Source of the DNA: JAMXLO01 sp963749575
GTDB taxonomy: Bacteria > Pseudomonadota > Alphaproteobacteria > Acetobacterales > Acetobacteraceae
Length of the DNA stretch: 64,000 bases
Assembly (NCBI GenBank): GCA_963749575.1
Contig: CAVVNM010000017.1
Span: 145,500 to 209,499 of the forward strand
Direction: 5' to 3'
The position numbers were made by a program, and so were the translations under genes. How positions within the stretch are numbered: position 1 is the stretch's first letter; each line of letters opens with the position of its first letter. Below, one piece after another: positions 1-7,927 of the stretch. The notes beneath the pieces were generated by a model. The model did no database searches. It was not told the origin of the DNA and worked only from the letters and a program-made list of their open reading frames with translations.

Positions 1-67
1 ATGGGCGTGGCCTTCGCGGCGGGGCTGCCGCGATGCTACGCTCTCGCATCGCACGGAGGAAGCAACC

Positions 68-931
68 ATGGCCGGATTGTCCGACGTCCTGGAGACGACG
101 CAGCTTGAGAAGGTGGCGGGCGGGTTCGTGTTCACCGAAGGACCGCTGTGGCATCCGGACGGGTTCTACTACTTCGTCGATATCCGCCAGAACCTGCTGT
201 ACCGCATGGTGCTCGGGCAGCAGCCGGAGGTGGTGCGCAAGACGATCGGCGGCAACGGCACGACGTTCGATCTACAGGGACGGCTGGTCCAGTGCGAGGG
301 CGATGGTCGTATGGTCACGCGACTGGCGGCCGATGGCACGGTGACGACACTGGCGGATCGCTTCGAGGGCAAGCAGCTGAACCGGCCGAACGACGTGATC
401 TGCCACTCCAACGGCTCGCTGTACTTCACCGATCCGGGCTATCGCGTGCCGATGGCGGAGCGCGAACTGGATGCCGCGGTGTACCGTATCGCGCCGGACG
501 GCACGGTGAGCCTGGCGGTGCCGGTGGAATATCCGAACGGACTGGCGCTGTCGCCCGATGAGCGGACGCTGTACATCGCGAATACGCGGTGGTGCCAGTA
601 TATCCATGCGGTGGAGCTCGATGCGCCCGGCAACATGGTGCGGCGCCGCGTGTTCGCCGACATGTCGGCCGACGGCAGCAACGGTGTGCCCGACGGGATG
701 AAGGTGGATGCGGCGGGGCGGGTGTTCTGCACCGGCACCGGCGGGGTGTGGGTGTTCGCGGCGGACGGGTCGAAGATAGGCATCATCGAGATGCCGGAGG
801 TGTGCGCCAACGTCGCGTTCGGCGGTCCGGATCTGCGCACCTTGTTCCTGACCGCCAGCACGTCTGTCTATACGCTGCGGGTCAGGACGCCGGGGATGGC
901 GCATCCGTGGTACAAGGTGCGCGGTGGCTGA
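68..931 (+). CDS. SMP-30/gluconolactonase/LRE-family protein
   Basis: A 287-aa protein of the SMP-30/gluconolaconase six-bladed beta-propeller family; members are metal-dependent lactonases that open sugar or related lactones. Visible family signatures are FTEGPLWHPDG near residue 22 (metal-ligand Glu), LNRPNDV near 105, YPNGLALSPDERTLYIAN near 155 and VPDGMKVD near 210 (Asn and Asp ligand positions). There is no obvious signal peptide, so it is probably cytoplasmic. The ATG is preceded by GGAGGA at a good distance. It converges with the FAD oxidoreductase on the other strand, with a palindromic repeat between them. The family is clear; the substrate cannot be read from the sequence. Confidence 0.88.
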   Translation: MAGLSDVLETTQLEKVAGGFVFTEGPLWHPDGFYYFVDIRQNLLYRMVLGQQPEVVRKTIGGNGTTFDLQGRLVQCEGDGRMVTRLAADGTVTTLADRFEGKQLNRPNDVICHSNGSLYFTDPGYRVPMAERELDAAVYRIAPDGTVSLAVPVEYPNGLALSPDERTLYIANTRWCQYIHAVELDAPGNMVRRRVFADMSADGSNGVPDGMKVDAAGRVFCTGTGGVWVFAADGSKIGIIEMPEVCANVAFGGPDLRTLFLTASTSVYTLRVRTPGMAHPWYKVRGG

Positions 932-986
932 GTCGTAATCGCCGCACCAAATCTCGCAGCCGACGACTCTTGTAACGGTGCGCCCC

Positions 987-1072
987 GATTGTCATCCCCG
1001 CGAAAGCGGGGAGCCAGGACCGCAGGCACCCCGCGGCGTACCTGGTTTTCCGCGTTCGCGGGAATGACATCC
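987..1072. repeat. Palindromic intergenic repeat (family A)
   Basis: An imperfect palindrome of about 86 bp. The left arm (TGTCATCCCCGCGAA and following) matches the reverse complement of the right arm over about 35 nt, with several mismatches. It lies between the convergent genes ending at 931 and 1091, so it could act as a bidirectional terminator. A shorter relative lies at 15187-15211. Confidence 0.75.
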
Positions 1073-1090
1073 TCATTGACGCAGCGCACG

Positions 1091-2506
1091 CTACCTGACG
1101 GCTGCGCGGTAGATCTCCTCGGTGAAGGCCGGGGGCACATCGCCCACCATCCGCAGCCGCAGCGCATCGATGTCGGCGTCGAACAGATCGGCGCCGATGC
1201 GCGCCACGACCGCGGGGATCTCCCGCTTCATGCAGGGGATGTCGCCGATCGGCAGGCCCAGGCTGACGAAGCCGGACGGGTTCTGCACGTGGATGTGCTT
1301 CAATAGCGGCGCGGACCCGGGCGTCTTCTCGATCAGCTCGTGCCCCGCGCCCAGATACGGATAGGCGCCGAGCAAGTCGTCCTGCTCATCCGGCGGCGGT
1401 GTGTAGTGGTCGCGCCAGCGCATGATCTGGCCGTCGAAGTCCCGCAACTCCGGCCGGGCGGCCAGATCGCCGGAGTAGCCGGTGCCGGCGATCGCGTAGT
1501 CGAGCCGGTAGGTCGTGCCATTGATCGTCGTCTCGATCTGTCCGTCGCGTTCCGCGGCGTTGCGCCAAGGCGCGGCCAGATGCAGGTGGAAATTTGGATA
1601 CTTCACCACCCGCTCGATCGCGTCGTTGGTCGGCATCGAGCCGGCGCGGAAGAAGCGGATCGCATGGAGCCACCGATCGGCATCCGGCAGACGGTGGAAG
1701 TTGTCGATCGCACCGGGAAAGAACCGCGCGCCGATCACCGGGATTGCGGCAGGCGTGTCGCGCCGGCAGAACAGGTGTACCGCCGACGCGCCGTGTTCGA
1801 GCGCCACGCCGGCGGCATCGAATGCTGATGCGGCGGCGCCGATCACTCCGACGATCTTGCCGCGCAGGGCGGCGAAGTCGATCGCATCCTCGGTATGGGC
1901 ATAGCGCGACGGCGGCAGGTTCCGGGTCAGTACCTCCGGCGTGAACGCGTCGCCGCCGCCGCGGAAGCCGGTGGCGATGATGACCTTGCGCGTGGTTTCG
2001 CTGGTGGCGCCATTCGGCGTCTCGAGTTGCAGGCGGAAATGGTCGCCTCCCGGCTCGATCCGCGTCACCCGCGTGCCGTAGCGCGGGTTGATATCGAGGA
2101 AATGCTTGAACCAGACGATGTACTCGGCCCAGTCGGTGCGCGCGATCCGCTCGATCTCGTCATACGCCTGCTGCCCGTGGCGGGCTTCGTACCACGCCTG
2201 GAAGCTCAGCGCCGGGATGCCGTATTCCGGGCCAGGCAGGCCCTTCGGGGTGCGCAACATGTTCATCCGCGCCGCGGTCAGCCAGATGCCGGTGCTCTGT
2301 TCATCCGGTGCGGCCTCCAGGATCGTGACCTTGCCGATGCCGGCACGGCGCAGTGCAAACGCCAGCGTGCTGCCGCTCTGACCGCCGCCGATGATGGCGA
2401 CGTTGTGGTCGATGCCTGAGCGATCCGGCACCCAGTTGGCGGGATCGGGGCCGATGATGCGCAGGGCGTCGCGCGCGCCGGTGTCGGGGTCGTGCGTCTG
2501 CTCCAT
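1091..2506 (-). CDS. FAD/NAD(P)-binding oxidoreductase (flavin monooxygenase-like)
   Basis: A 471-aa protein with an N-terminal FAD Rossmann motif (VAIIGGGQSGSTLAFAL near residue 35), the ATGFRGGGD strand typical of two-dinucleotide-binding flavoproteins, and a second Rossmann fold (IVGVIGAAASAFDAAG) for NAD(P)H. This arrangement fits flavin-containing or N-hydroxylating monooxygenases and related reductases. The start at 2506 is preferred over an in-frame ATG 33 nt upstream because GGGAGG lies 6 nt before it. Two solute-binding-protein genes lie upstream on the same strand, about 107 bp away, so co-transcription is possible. The substrate is unknown. Confidence 0.82.
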   Translation of the reverse strand: MEQTHDPDTGARDALRIIGPDPANWVPDRSGIDHNVAIIGGGQSGSTLAFALRRAGIGKVTILEAAPDEQSTGIWLTAARMNMLRTPKGLPGPEYGIPALSFQAWYEARHGQQAYDEIERIARTDWAEYIVWFKHFLDINPRYGTRVTRIEPGGDHFRLQLETPNGATSETTRKVIIATGFRGGGDAFTPEVLTRNLPPSRYAHTEDAIDFAALRGKIVGVIGAAASAFDAAGVALEHGASAVHLFCRRDTPAAIPVIGARFFPGAIDNFHRLPDADRWLHAIRFFRAGSMPTNDAIERVVKYPNFHLHLAAPWRNAAERDGQIETTINGTTYRLDYAIAGTGYSGDLAARPELRDFDGQIMRWRDHYTPPPDEQDDLLGAYPYLGAGHELIEKTPGSAPLLKHIHVQNPSGFVSLGLPIGDIPCMKREIPAVVARIGADLFDADIDALRLRMVGDVPPAFTEEIYRAAVR

Positions 2507-2613
2507 GGATTGCCTCCCGGGTCCGCCGTGGTCGGCCAAGGCGGACCGAACCGACTATGCCGTGTTCCGTGGTTCGCGTCTGCGCTTACACTGCCTGGCG
2601 GTTGCTACGCCCG

Positions 2614-4188
2614 TTACGACTTGTCGATGTCCCAGAACACTGGCGCCGGCCCTTTCAGCGGATCGCTGATCCGCCTGCTCCACGCCGCGCGCGGCATATA
2701 GCGGCCAAGCGGAATGAACGGCACCGATTCAAACGCCGCCAGTTGGATCTCCCGCTCCAGGCGGGTCTGCTCCGCCGCATCGTCGCTGTCGAGCCACGCA
2801 TTGTATGCAGTCTCGATGCGCGGAATGTCCGGCCAGCCGATCCACGCATCCTTGCCGTTGCCGCGCAGCAATGAGCCCAGCAGCGGATCGCGATACTCCG
2901 GCACCGGCGTGACGCTGACGAACAGCGACCAGCCGCCCTTGTCCAGCGGCTGCTTGCTGGCGCGGCGCTGCAGCACGGTGCCCCAGTCCATCGCCTGATC
3001 GTCGATCGTCATGCCGATCCGCGACAGCGCATCCGCCACGACGAGTGACGCCGAGTTGTAGAACGGCTGGTCGGTGGTGTGCAGCATCACCAGACGTTCG
3101 CCGTGGTATCCGGCATCCTCCAGCATCGCCTTCATGGCGTCAGGCCGCCGGCGTTCAGTCAGTGCATCGATCCCCGCGAGGTCCACCTCGGGCTTGCCGG
3201 TGGCAAGAAAACCCATCGGCACGATTGTCCCGTCGGGATCGCCACCCATGATCGCATCCATCACCGCGCGCTGATCGATCGCTGCCATGATGGTCCGCCG
3301 CAGCTTCACGTTGTCGGTCGGCGCGGTGACGTGGTTGGGGCGCAACTGGCTGATGAATCCCCACTGATCCAGCCGCCCTGTCACCACGTTCGCTGCCTGC
3401 TGCAGCATCGGCAGCAGGTCCGGCATCGGCATTTCCAGCCAGTCCACCTCGCCGGTCACCAACGCGACGGCCGAGGTGGCGGGATCCGGGATCATCTTCC
3501 ACTCCACCCGATCCACCAGCACGCGATGCCCGCCGGAGGTGAAGCTCGCCGGCTCGTCGCGCGGCACATAGCGCTCGAACGGCACCAATGCTGCGTGGCT
3601 GCCGATCACGTACTCGTCCTTCAGGAAGCGGAACGGTCCGGAGCCGACGATCTCGGTCATCTGCTTGAACGGATCGGTGCCGGCGGCGATGCGCTCCGGC
3701 ACCATCACCGCGGCGGTCTGGAATTTCGACAGCAGCTTCGGCAGCGCGGGAAACCGCTGGTTCAGCCGCAGCACGATGGTGCGGTCGTCGGGCGCCTCCA
3801 GCGCATCGAGCCGCGCCTGCAGCGTCGCGCCGGCCGGATCGCGCTGCATCCAGCGCCGCAGCGAGGCGGTGCAGTCACGCGCCAGCACGCGCTCACCGTC
3901 GTGGAACCACAGGTTCTCCCGCAGCGTCATCACCCAGCGCTTGCCGTCGTCCTCGATGACGTAGCCTGCCAGCATCTGCGGTTTCGGGTTCATGTCCGCG
4001 TCGCGGCCGAACAGCACGTCGTAGATCATGAAGCCGATGTTCCGCGTGGTCATCGCGCTGGTCCACACCGGATCGAGGCTCGCCAGCGGAGATTGCGGCA
4101 CGAAGATCAGTGTCTTCGCCGTGCCACCGATGGCGGGACGTGCCAGCGGTGCCACCGCGGCGCCCAACAGGAACCTGCGTCGCCGCAT
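2614..4188 (-). CDS. ABC transporter substrate-binding protein, family 5 (second of tandem pair)
   Basis: A 524-aa family-5 (DppA/OppA-type) periplasmic binding protein. It begins MRRRRFLLGAAVAPLARPAI, a Tat-like twin-arginine signal with hydrophobic core. Body motifs include SLDPVWTS, LRENLWFHDGERV and GSGPFRF, all typical of the family. Its start is 3 nt after the stop of a close paralogue (4192-5772), and the two share long stretches such as GGHRVLVDRVEWKMIPD. No permease or ATPase is adjacent, so it is an orphan binding protein that must use a transporter encoded elsewhere. The ligand is probably a peptide or peptide-like compound, but it is not determined by sequence. Confidence 0.9.
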   Translation of the reverse strand: MRRRRFLLGAAVAPLARPAIGGTAKTLIFVPQSPLASLDPVWTSAMTTRNIGFMIYDVLFGRDADMNPKPQMLAGYVIEDDGKRWVMTLRENLWFHDGERVLARDCTASLRRWMQRDPAGATLQARLDALEAPDDRTIVLRLNQRFPALPKLLSKFQTAAVMVPERIAAGTDPFKQMTEIVGSGPFRFLKDEYVIGSHAALVPFERYVPRDEPASFTSGGHRVLVDRVEWKMIPDPATSAVALVTGEVDWLEMPMPDLLPMLQQAANVVTGRLDQWGFISQLRPNHVTAPTDNVKLRRTIMAAIDQRAVMDAIMGGDPDGTIVPMGFLATGKPEVDLAGIDALTERRRPDAMKAMLEDAGYHGERLVMLHTTDQPFYNSASLVVADALSRIGMTIDDQAMDWGTVLQRRASKQPLDKGGWSLFVSVTPVPEYRDPLLGSLLRGNGKDAWIGWPDIPRIETAYNAWLDSDDAAEQTRLEREIQLAAFESVPFIPLGRYMPRAAWSRRISDPLKGPAPVFWDIDKS

Positions 4189-4191
4189 GGG

Positions 4192-5772
4192 TCAGCCCTT
4201 GCTCACGTTCCAGAACACCACGGAAGGTCCCTTCAGGATGCCGGTGACGTTGTCCCGCCAGGCGGCGCTCTGCCGGTAGCCGCCGAGCGGAATGAACGGC
4301 AGCGTCGCGAACGACCGCAACTGGTACTCGCGCTCCAGCCGGGTCTGTTCTGCCGGATCGGTGGCACCGAGCCAATCGCCATACAGCTGCTCGATGTTCG
4401 GATCGGTGGGCCAGCCGAACCATCCCTCCTTGCCGTTGCCGCGAATGAAGTTGGCGAGCAGCGGATCGCGATAATCGGGAGTCGCCACGACGGACGGAAA
4501 CAGCGACCAGCCGCCCTTGTCGAGTTGCTCGCGGCTGTTCCGGCGCGTCTGCACCGTTGCCCAGTCCATCGCCTGGTCGTCGATGTTCATGCCGGCGGCG
4601 GACAGCGAATGTGCGATCACCGAGGCCGTCGGATTGAAGTACCAGTGGTCGGTGGCGTGCAGCAGCACGATGCGCTCGCCGTTGTAGCCGGCCTGGTCGA
4701 GCATCGCCTTCACCTGATCCGGCGTGTGCTTCGTGCGCACCAGTTCCATGCCGGCCTCGTCCACCTCCGGCTTGCCGGTCCTCAGGAAGCCGACGCCGGT
4801 GAACATGTTGTCCGGATCGCCGCCCATCGACGCGGCCATCACCTCCTGCTGGTCGAGCGCCGCCAGCATCGCGCGGCGAACGCCCGGATTGCTGGTCGGC
4901 GCCGCAACATGGTTCGGTCGCAGGAAGCAGATCTGGCCATAGCTGTCCAGCACGCCAACCTTCACCCCAGGCGCCTTCCGCAGCATCGGCAGCAGATCGG
5001 GCAGCGGGATTTCGACCCAGTCCACCTCGCCGGTCACCAGCGCGTTCACCGCGGTGGCGCCGTCGGGGATCATCTTCCACTCGACGCGATCCACCAGCAC
5101 GCGATGCCCGCCGGCGGTGTAGCTCGCCGGCTCGTCGCGCGGCACGTAGCGGTCGAATTTCGCGAACGCGGCGTGGCTGCCCAGCACGTGCTCGTCCGCG
5201 AGCCAGCGGAACGGGCCGCTGCCGATCGCTTCCGGGATCTGCTTGAACGGATCGGTCAACGCCAGCCGCTCCGGCATCATCACCGCGGGGATGATGAACT
5301 TGGACAGCAGTGTGCGCAGATGCGGGAACGGCTGGTTCAGCCGCAGAACGATGGTGCGGTCGTCCGGCGCCTCGATCGCATCGATGCGCTGCGACAACGT
5401 CACCCCGCCCTGGTCGCGCACCATCCAGCGCCGCAGCGAGGCGATGCAGTCGCGCGAACGCACCGGCTCGCCATCGTGGAACCACAGGTTCTCGCGCAGC
5501 CGCAATGTCCAGCGGCGGGCGTTGTCCTCCGCGAGGTCGCCTTCCAGCATCTGCAGCCGTGGGTTCATCGCCTCGTCGCGGCCGTACAGCAGGTCGAACA
5601 CCATGAAGCCCATGTTGCGGGCGATCTGCGAGCTGGTCCAAACCGGATCGATGCTGTTCAGCGCGACCTGCGGCACGATCGAAAGCGTCTGCGCAGCGCC
5701 TGCGATGGCGGGTCGTGCGAGTGGCGCGGCAACCGCCGCCGCCGCGCCGAGCAGAAGGCTGCGCCGGTGCAT
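4192..5772 (-). CDS. ABC transporter substrate-binding protein, family 5 (first of tandem pair)
   Basis: A 526-aa family-5 extracytoplasmic binding protein. The N-terminus MHRRSLLLGAAAAVAAPLAR is a Tat-like or Sec-like signal ending in an AxA-type cleavage region (AIAGAAQ). It contains the SIDPVWTSSQ, LRENLWFHDGEPV and GSGPFRW family motifs. It is the upstream member of a tandem duplication with 2614-4188, 3 nt apart and probably co-transcribed. A GGGAGGAAA-like ribosome binding site lies before the ATG. No transporter membrane or ATPase subunit is nearby. Confidence 0.9.
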   Translation of the reverse strand: MHRRSLLLGAAAAVAAPLARPAIAGAAQTLSIVPQVALNSIDPVWTSSQIARNMGFMVFDLLYGRDEAMNPRLQMLEGDLAEDNARRWTLRLRENLWFHDGEPVRSRDCIASLRRWMVRDQGGVTLSQRIDAIEAPDDRTIVLRLNQPFPHLRTLLSKFIIPAVMMPERLALTDPFKQIPEAIGSGPFRWLADEHVLGSHAAFAKFDRYVPRDEPASYTAGGHRVLVDRVEWKMIPDGATAVNALVTGEVDWVEIPLPDLLPMLRKAPGVKVGVLDSYGQICFLRPNHVAAPTSNPGVRRAMLAALDQQEVMAASMGGDPDNMFTGVGFLRTGKPEVDEAGMELVRTKHTPDQVKAMLDQAGYNGERIVLLHATDHWYFNPTASVIAHSLSAAGMNIDDQAMDWATVQTRRNSREQLDKGGWSLFPSVVATPDYRDPLLANFIRGNGKEGWFGWPTDPNIEQLYGDWLGATDPAEQTRLEREYQLRSFATLPFIPLGGYRQSAAWRDNVTGILKGPSVVFWNVSKG

Positions 5773-5892
5773 ACCCGTGTTTCCTCCCGGAATTGCCGGC
5801 AGCCTAGTTCAGTTCGATGATGGTGGGAACCAAACCGGCAGGCGCGGACCGGCTGTCTGCCAGCCTGTCACGGTCGTTTCTACAGTGCATCA

Positions 5893-6118
5893 GCTGTTCC
5901 ATCCGGCCTTGCGCAGACCGTCGAGCAGATGGTCCAGGTCCTCGGGGCGCCAGTGAATGTTCCCGGGACAGTTCGGCGATGAGGTCGTCCGCGATTCCGT
6001 CGGAAAGGAACTCTTGCTCCGGCGGGTTCAGGCCCTGGCATTTCGGTGTCGAGCCCGACCGCACCCGCCTCTTCACGCACCGCGCCGACGAAACGAAAGC
6101 CCTTGCGCGGGATCGTGC
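5893..6118 (-). pseudogene. Remnant of a wHTH / TolB-like / TPR regulator (adenylate-cyclase-associated type)
   Basis: Three fragments appear in order on the minus strand in different frames. About 6117-6070 encodes TIPRKGFRFVGAVREE, the end of an OmpR-type winged helix. About 6035-5958 encodes PEQEFLSDGIADDLIAELSR, the start of the TolB-like region. About 5954-5895 encodes HWRPEDLDHLLDGLRKAGW, the usual C-terminal segment after the TPR repeats. The TPR middle (about 300 residues in intact relatives) is missing and the frame is broken. 6119-6245 and 5773-5892 hold nothing I recognise. The assignment rests on motif recognition only. Confidence 0.6.
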
Positions 6119-6245
6119 CGATGGGTCATTTCGTCCGCTCGACCGCTCACCGCCGCAACATCGTCGATCTGCCGTGGGATTTCGCCGCTTTCCTTGGCGT
6201 GCGGAGAGCGTGATGCAGCGCCGGTGTACGGCCTGTCGGCTTGCA

Positions 6246-7238
6246 TCATGCGGGCCCGATCCAATCCATCTCCTCGCGCACCTCCGGTTCGATCGCATCG
6301 AGCAGGCGCGCCGGGAAATGGCGAGGCACGCCCTGGGTGATGAACACAATCCGTGTGGTATGATCGGCCGACGGCCAGCGATCGAGAAACTCCGGCGGCG
6401 CGACGACGTGCTGCACGCCGTGGATCACCGCGGGCTGGCCCGGCATTTCCGCGATGTTCACCAGGCCCTTCAGCCGCAACATCCGGGCGCCGCAGTGTTC
6501 GGCCAGCGCCGCGAGGAGCAGGGTGAGCGCCAGCGCCGGGATCGGACGATCGCGACGCAGAACAAAGGTGGTGATGCCGTCGCCGTGTTGCGCGCGGACG
6601 AACGGATTGCGTGCCGATGGCTCGGGCAAGCCGGCGAAGCGGGTGGCGATGTCGGTGCCGGCGAACAATCGGTCGGGCGAGACCTCACGGGCGGCGTGCC
6701 GCGCGGCAGAGGGATTGAGCGCGACAAGCTGTGTGCGCAGCCCATCGGTGGGTGCCGCGAGATCGGTCTTGCTCAGCAGCAGGGTGTCGGCCAGCGCCAC
6801 CTGGCGGCGCGCTTCCGGGTGGCGATCGAGCGTCGTCTCGCCGTGCAGCGCATCGACCACGGTGACAATGCCAGCTATGGCGTGGTGTTGCGCGATGTCG
6901 CCATCGGTCATCAGCGCATGCAGGATCGGCGCCGGGTCGGCGAGGCCCGAGGTCTCGATCAGCACCCGGTCATAGCCGATCTCGCCCCCGTCGCGGCGGC
7001 GCCGCAGGTCCAGCAATGTGGCGACGAGGTCGCTGCGCACCGCGCAGCACAGGCAGCCGGTGGTCAATGCGATGAGGGTCTCGTCGCTGCTGGCGATCAG
7101 CTCGTGATCGAGGCCGATCTCGCCGAACTCGTTGACGATGACAGCGGTGCGCGCGAAGCCGGGATCGCGCAGGATGCGGGAGATCAGCGTGGTCTTGCCA
7201 CTGCCGAGAAAGCCGGTGACGATGGCGACCGGGATCAT
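6246..7238 (-). CDS. CobW/G3E-family GTP-binding metallochaperone
   Basis: A 330-aa P-loop GTPase of the G3E/CobW (COG0523) family, which delivers metals such as zinc or cobalt to target enzymes or acts in cobalamin synthesis. Walker A is GFLGSGKTTL near residue 10, the metal-binding GCLCC motif is near 61, the ETSGLADP switch is near 96 and the base-specificity SKTD is near 168. The CobW C-terminal domain follows (LRLKGLVNI). It is divergent from the PPOX flavoprotein gene, with only 8 bp between the starts, so both promoters would overlap. No Zur site could be recognised. The metal is unknown. Confidence 0.9.
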   Translation of the reverse strand: MIPVAIVTGFLGSGKTTLISRILRDPGFARTAVIVNEFGEIGLDHELIASSDETLIALTTGCLCCAVRSDLVATLLDLRRRRDGGEIGYDRVLIETSGLADPAPILHALMTDGDIAQHHAIAGIVTVVDALHGETTLDRHPEARRQVALADTLLLSKTDLAAPTDGLRTQLVALNPSAARHAAREVSPDRLFAGTDIATRFAGLPEPSARNPFVRAQHGDGITTFVLRRDRPIPALALTLLLAALAEHCGARMLRLKGLVNIAEMPGQPAVIHGVQHVVAPPEFLDRWPSADHTTRIVFITQGVPRHFPARLLDAIEPEVREEMDWIGPA

Positions 7239-7246
7239 GGCGCGAG

Positions 7247-7882
7247 ATGGTGGTGGACTTCATGCATGACGGAACCCTGCTGACCGACCCGGCGGCGCTG
7301 CGCGAACTCTATGGCGATCCCTCCGACGGCGCGATCGCCAAGGAGATCGATTACGTGCACCCGCATTATCGCGCGATGATCGAGGCGTCGCCATTCATGG
7401 TGATGGCGACCAGCGGTCCCGACGGGCTGGATGTTTCGCCGCGTGGCGATCCGGCCGGATTCGTCGTGGTGGAGGATGCGCGGACGCTGCTGATCCCGGA
7501 CCGGCGCGGCAATAATCGCGTCGACAGTCTGAACAACCTGATCGCGGATCCGCGCATCGCGCTGCTGTTCCTGATCCCCGGCGTCGGCGAGACGCTGCGA
7601 GTGAACGGGCAGGCCGAGATTTCCGTGCAGCCGGCGCTGTTGGAGCGGTTTCCGGCGCAGGGCAAGCTGCCGCGGTCGGTGATCGTGGTACATGTCGAGC
7701 GGGTGTACTTTCAGTGTCCGAAGGCGCTGGTGCGGTCGGATCTGTGGAACCCGGCGAGGCACGTGCAGCGGCGGAGCCTGCCGAGTACCGGGACGATCCT
7801 GGCGGACATCTCGCGCGGCCGGGTCGGCGGCCCGGAATATGATGCGGCGTATCCGGAGCGGCTGAAGGCGACAATTTACTAG
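7247..7882 (+). CDS. PPOX-type (pyridoxamine 5'-phosphate oxidase-like) FMN-binding protein
   Basis: A 211-aa split-barrel flavoprotein of the MSMEG_1061-like PPOX group. It contains FMVMATSGPDGLDVSPRGDP followed by LLIPDRRGNNRVDSL, the usual FMN/F420-binding strand pair, and a C-terminal HVERVYFQCPKALVRS segment with conserved CPKA. Such proteins bind FMN (or F420) and may reduce or detoxify small molecules. An alternative ATG lies at 7262 and neither start has a strong ribosome binding site. It is divergent from the CobW gene. Confidence 0.85.
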   Translation: MVVDFMHDGTLLTDPAALRELYGDPSDGAIAKEIDYVHPHYRAMIEASPFMVMATSGPDGLDVSPRGDPAGFVVVEDARTLLIPDRRGNNRVDSLNNLIADPRIALLFLIPGVGETLRVNGQAEISVQPALLERFPAQGKLPRSVIVVHVERVYFQCPKALVRSDLWNPARHVQRRSLPSTGTILADISRGRVGGPEYDAAYPERLKATIY

Positions 7883-7927
7883 CGGTCGGGGCCGCACGAT
7901 CTCGCCACGCTCGCCAGGCAGTTCGGC

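Noticed and set aside
1..67. ATG at position 1 as the start of a gene
   Set aside because: No supported reading frame follows; the region is only the upstream end of the gene at 68.
3079..5820. 913-codon plus-strand open frame across the tandem binding-protein genes
   Set aside because: It is the antisense shadow of two real minus-strand genes in high-GC DNA; the translation is His/Arg/Gln-rich with no family motifs and no ribosome binding site.
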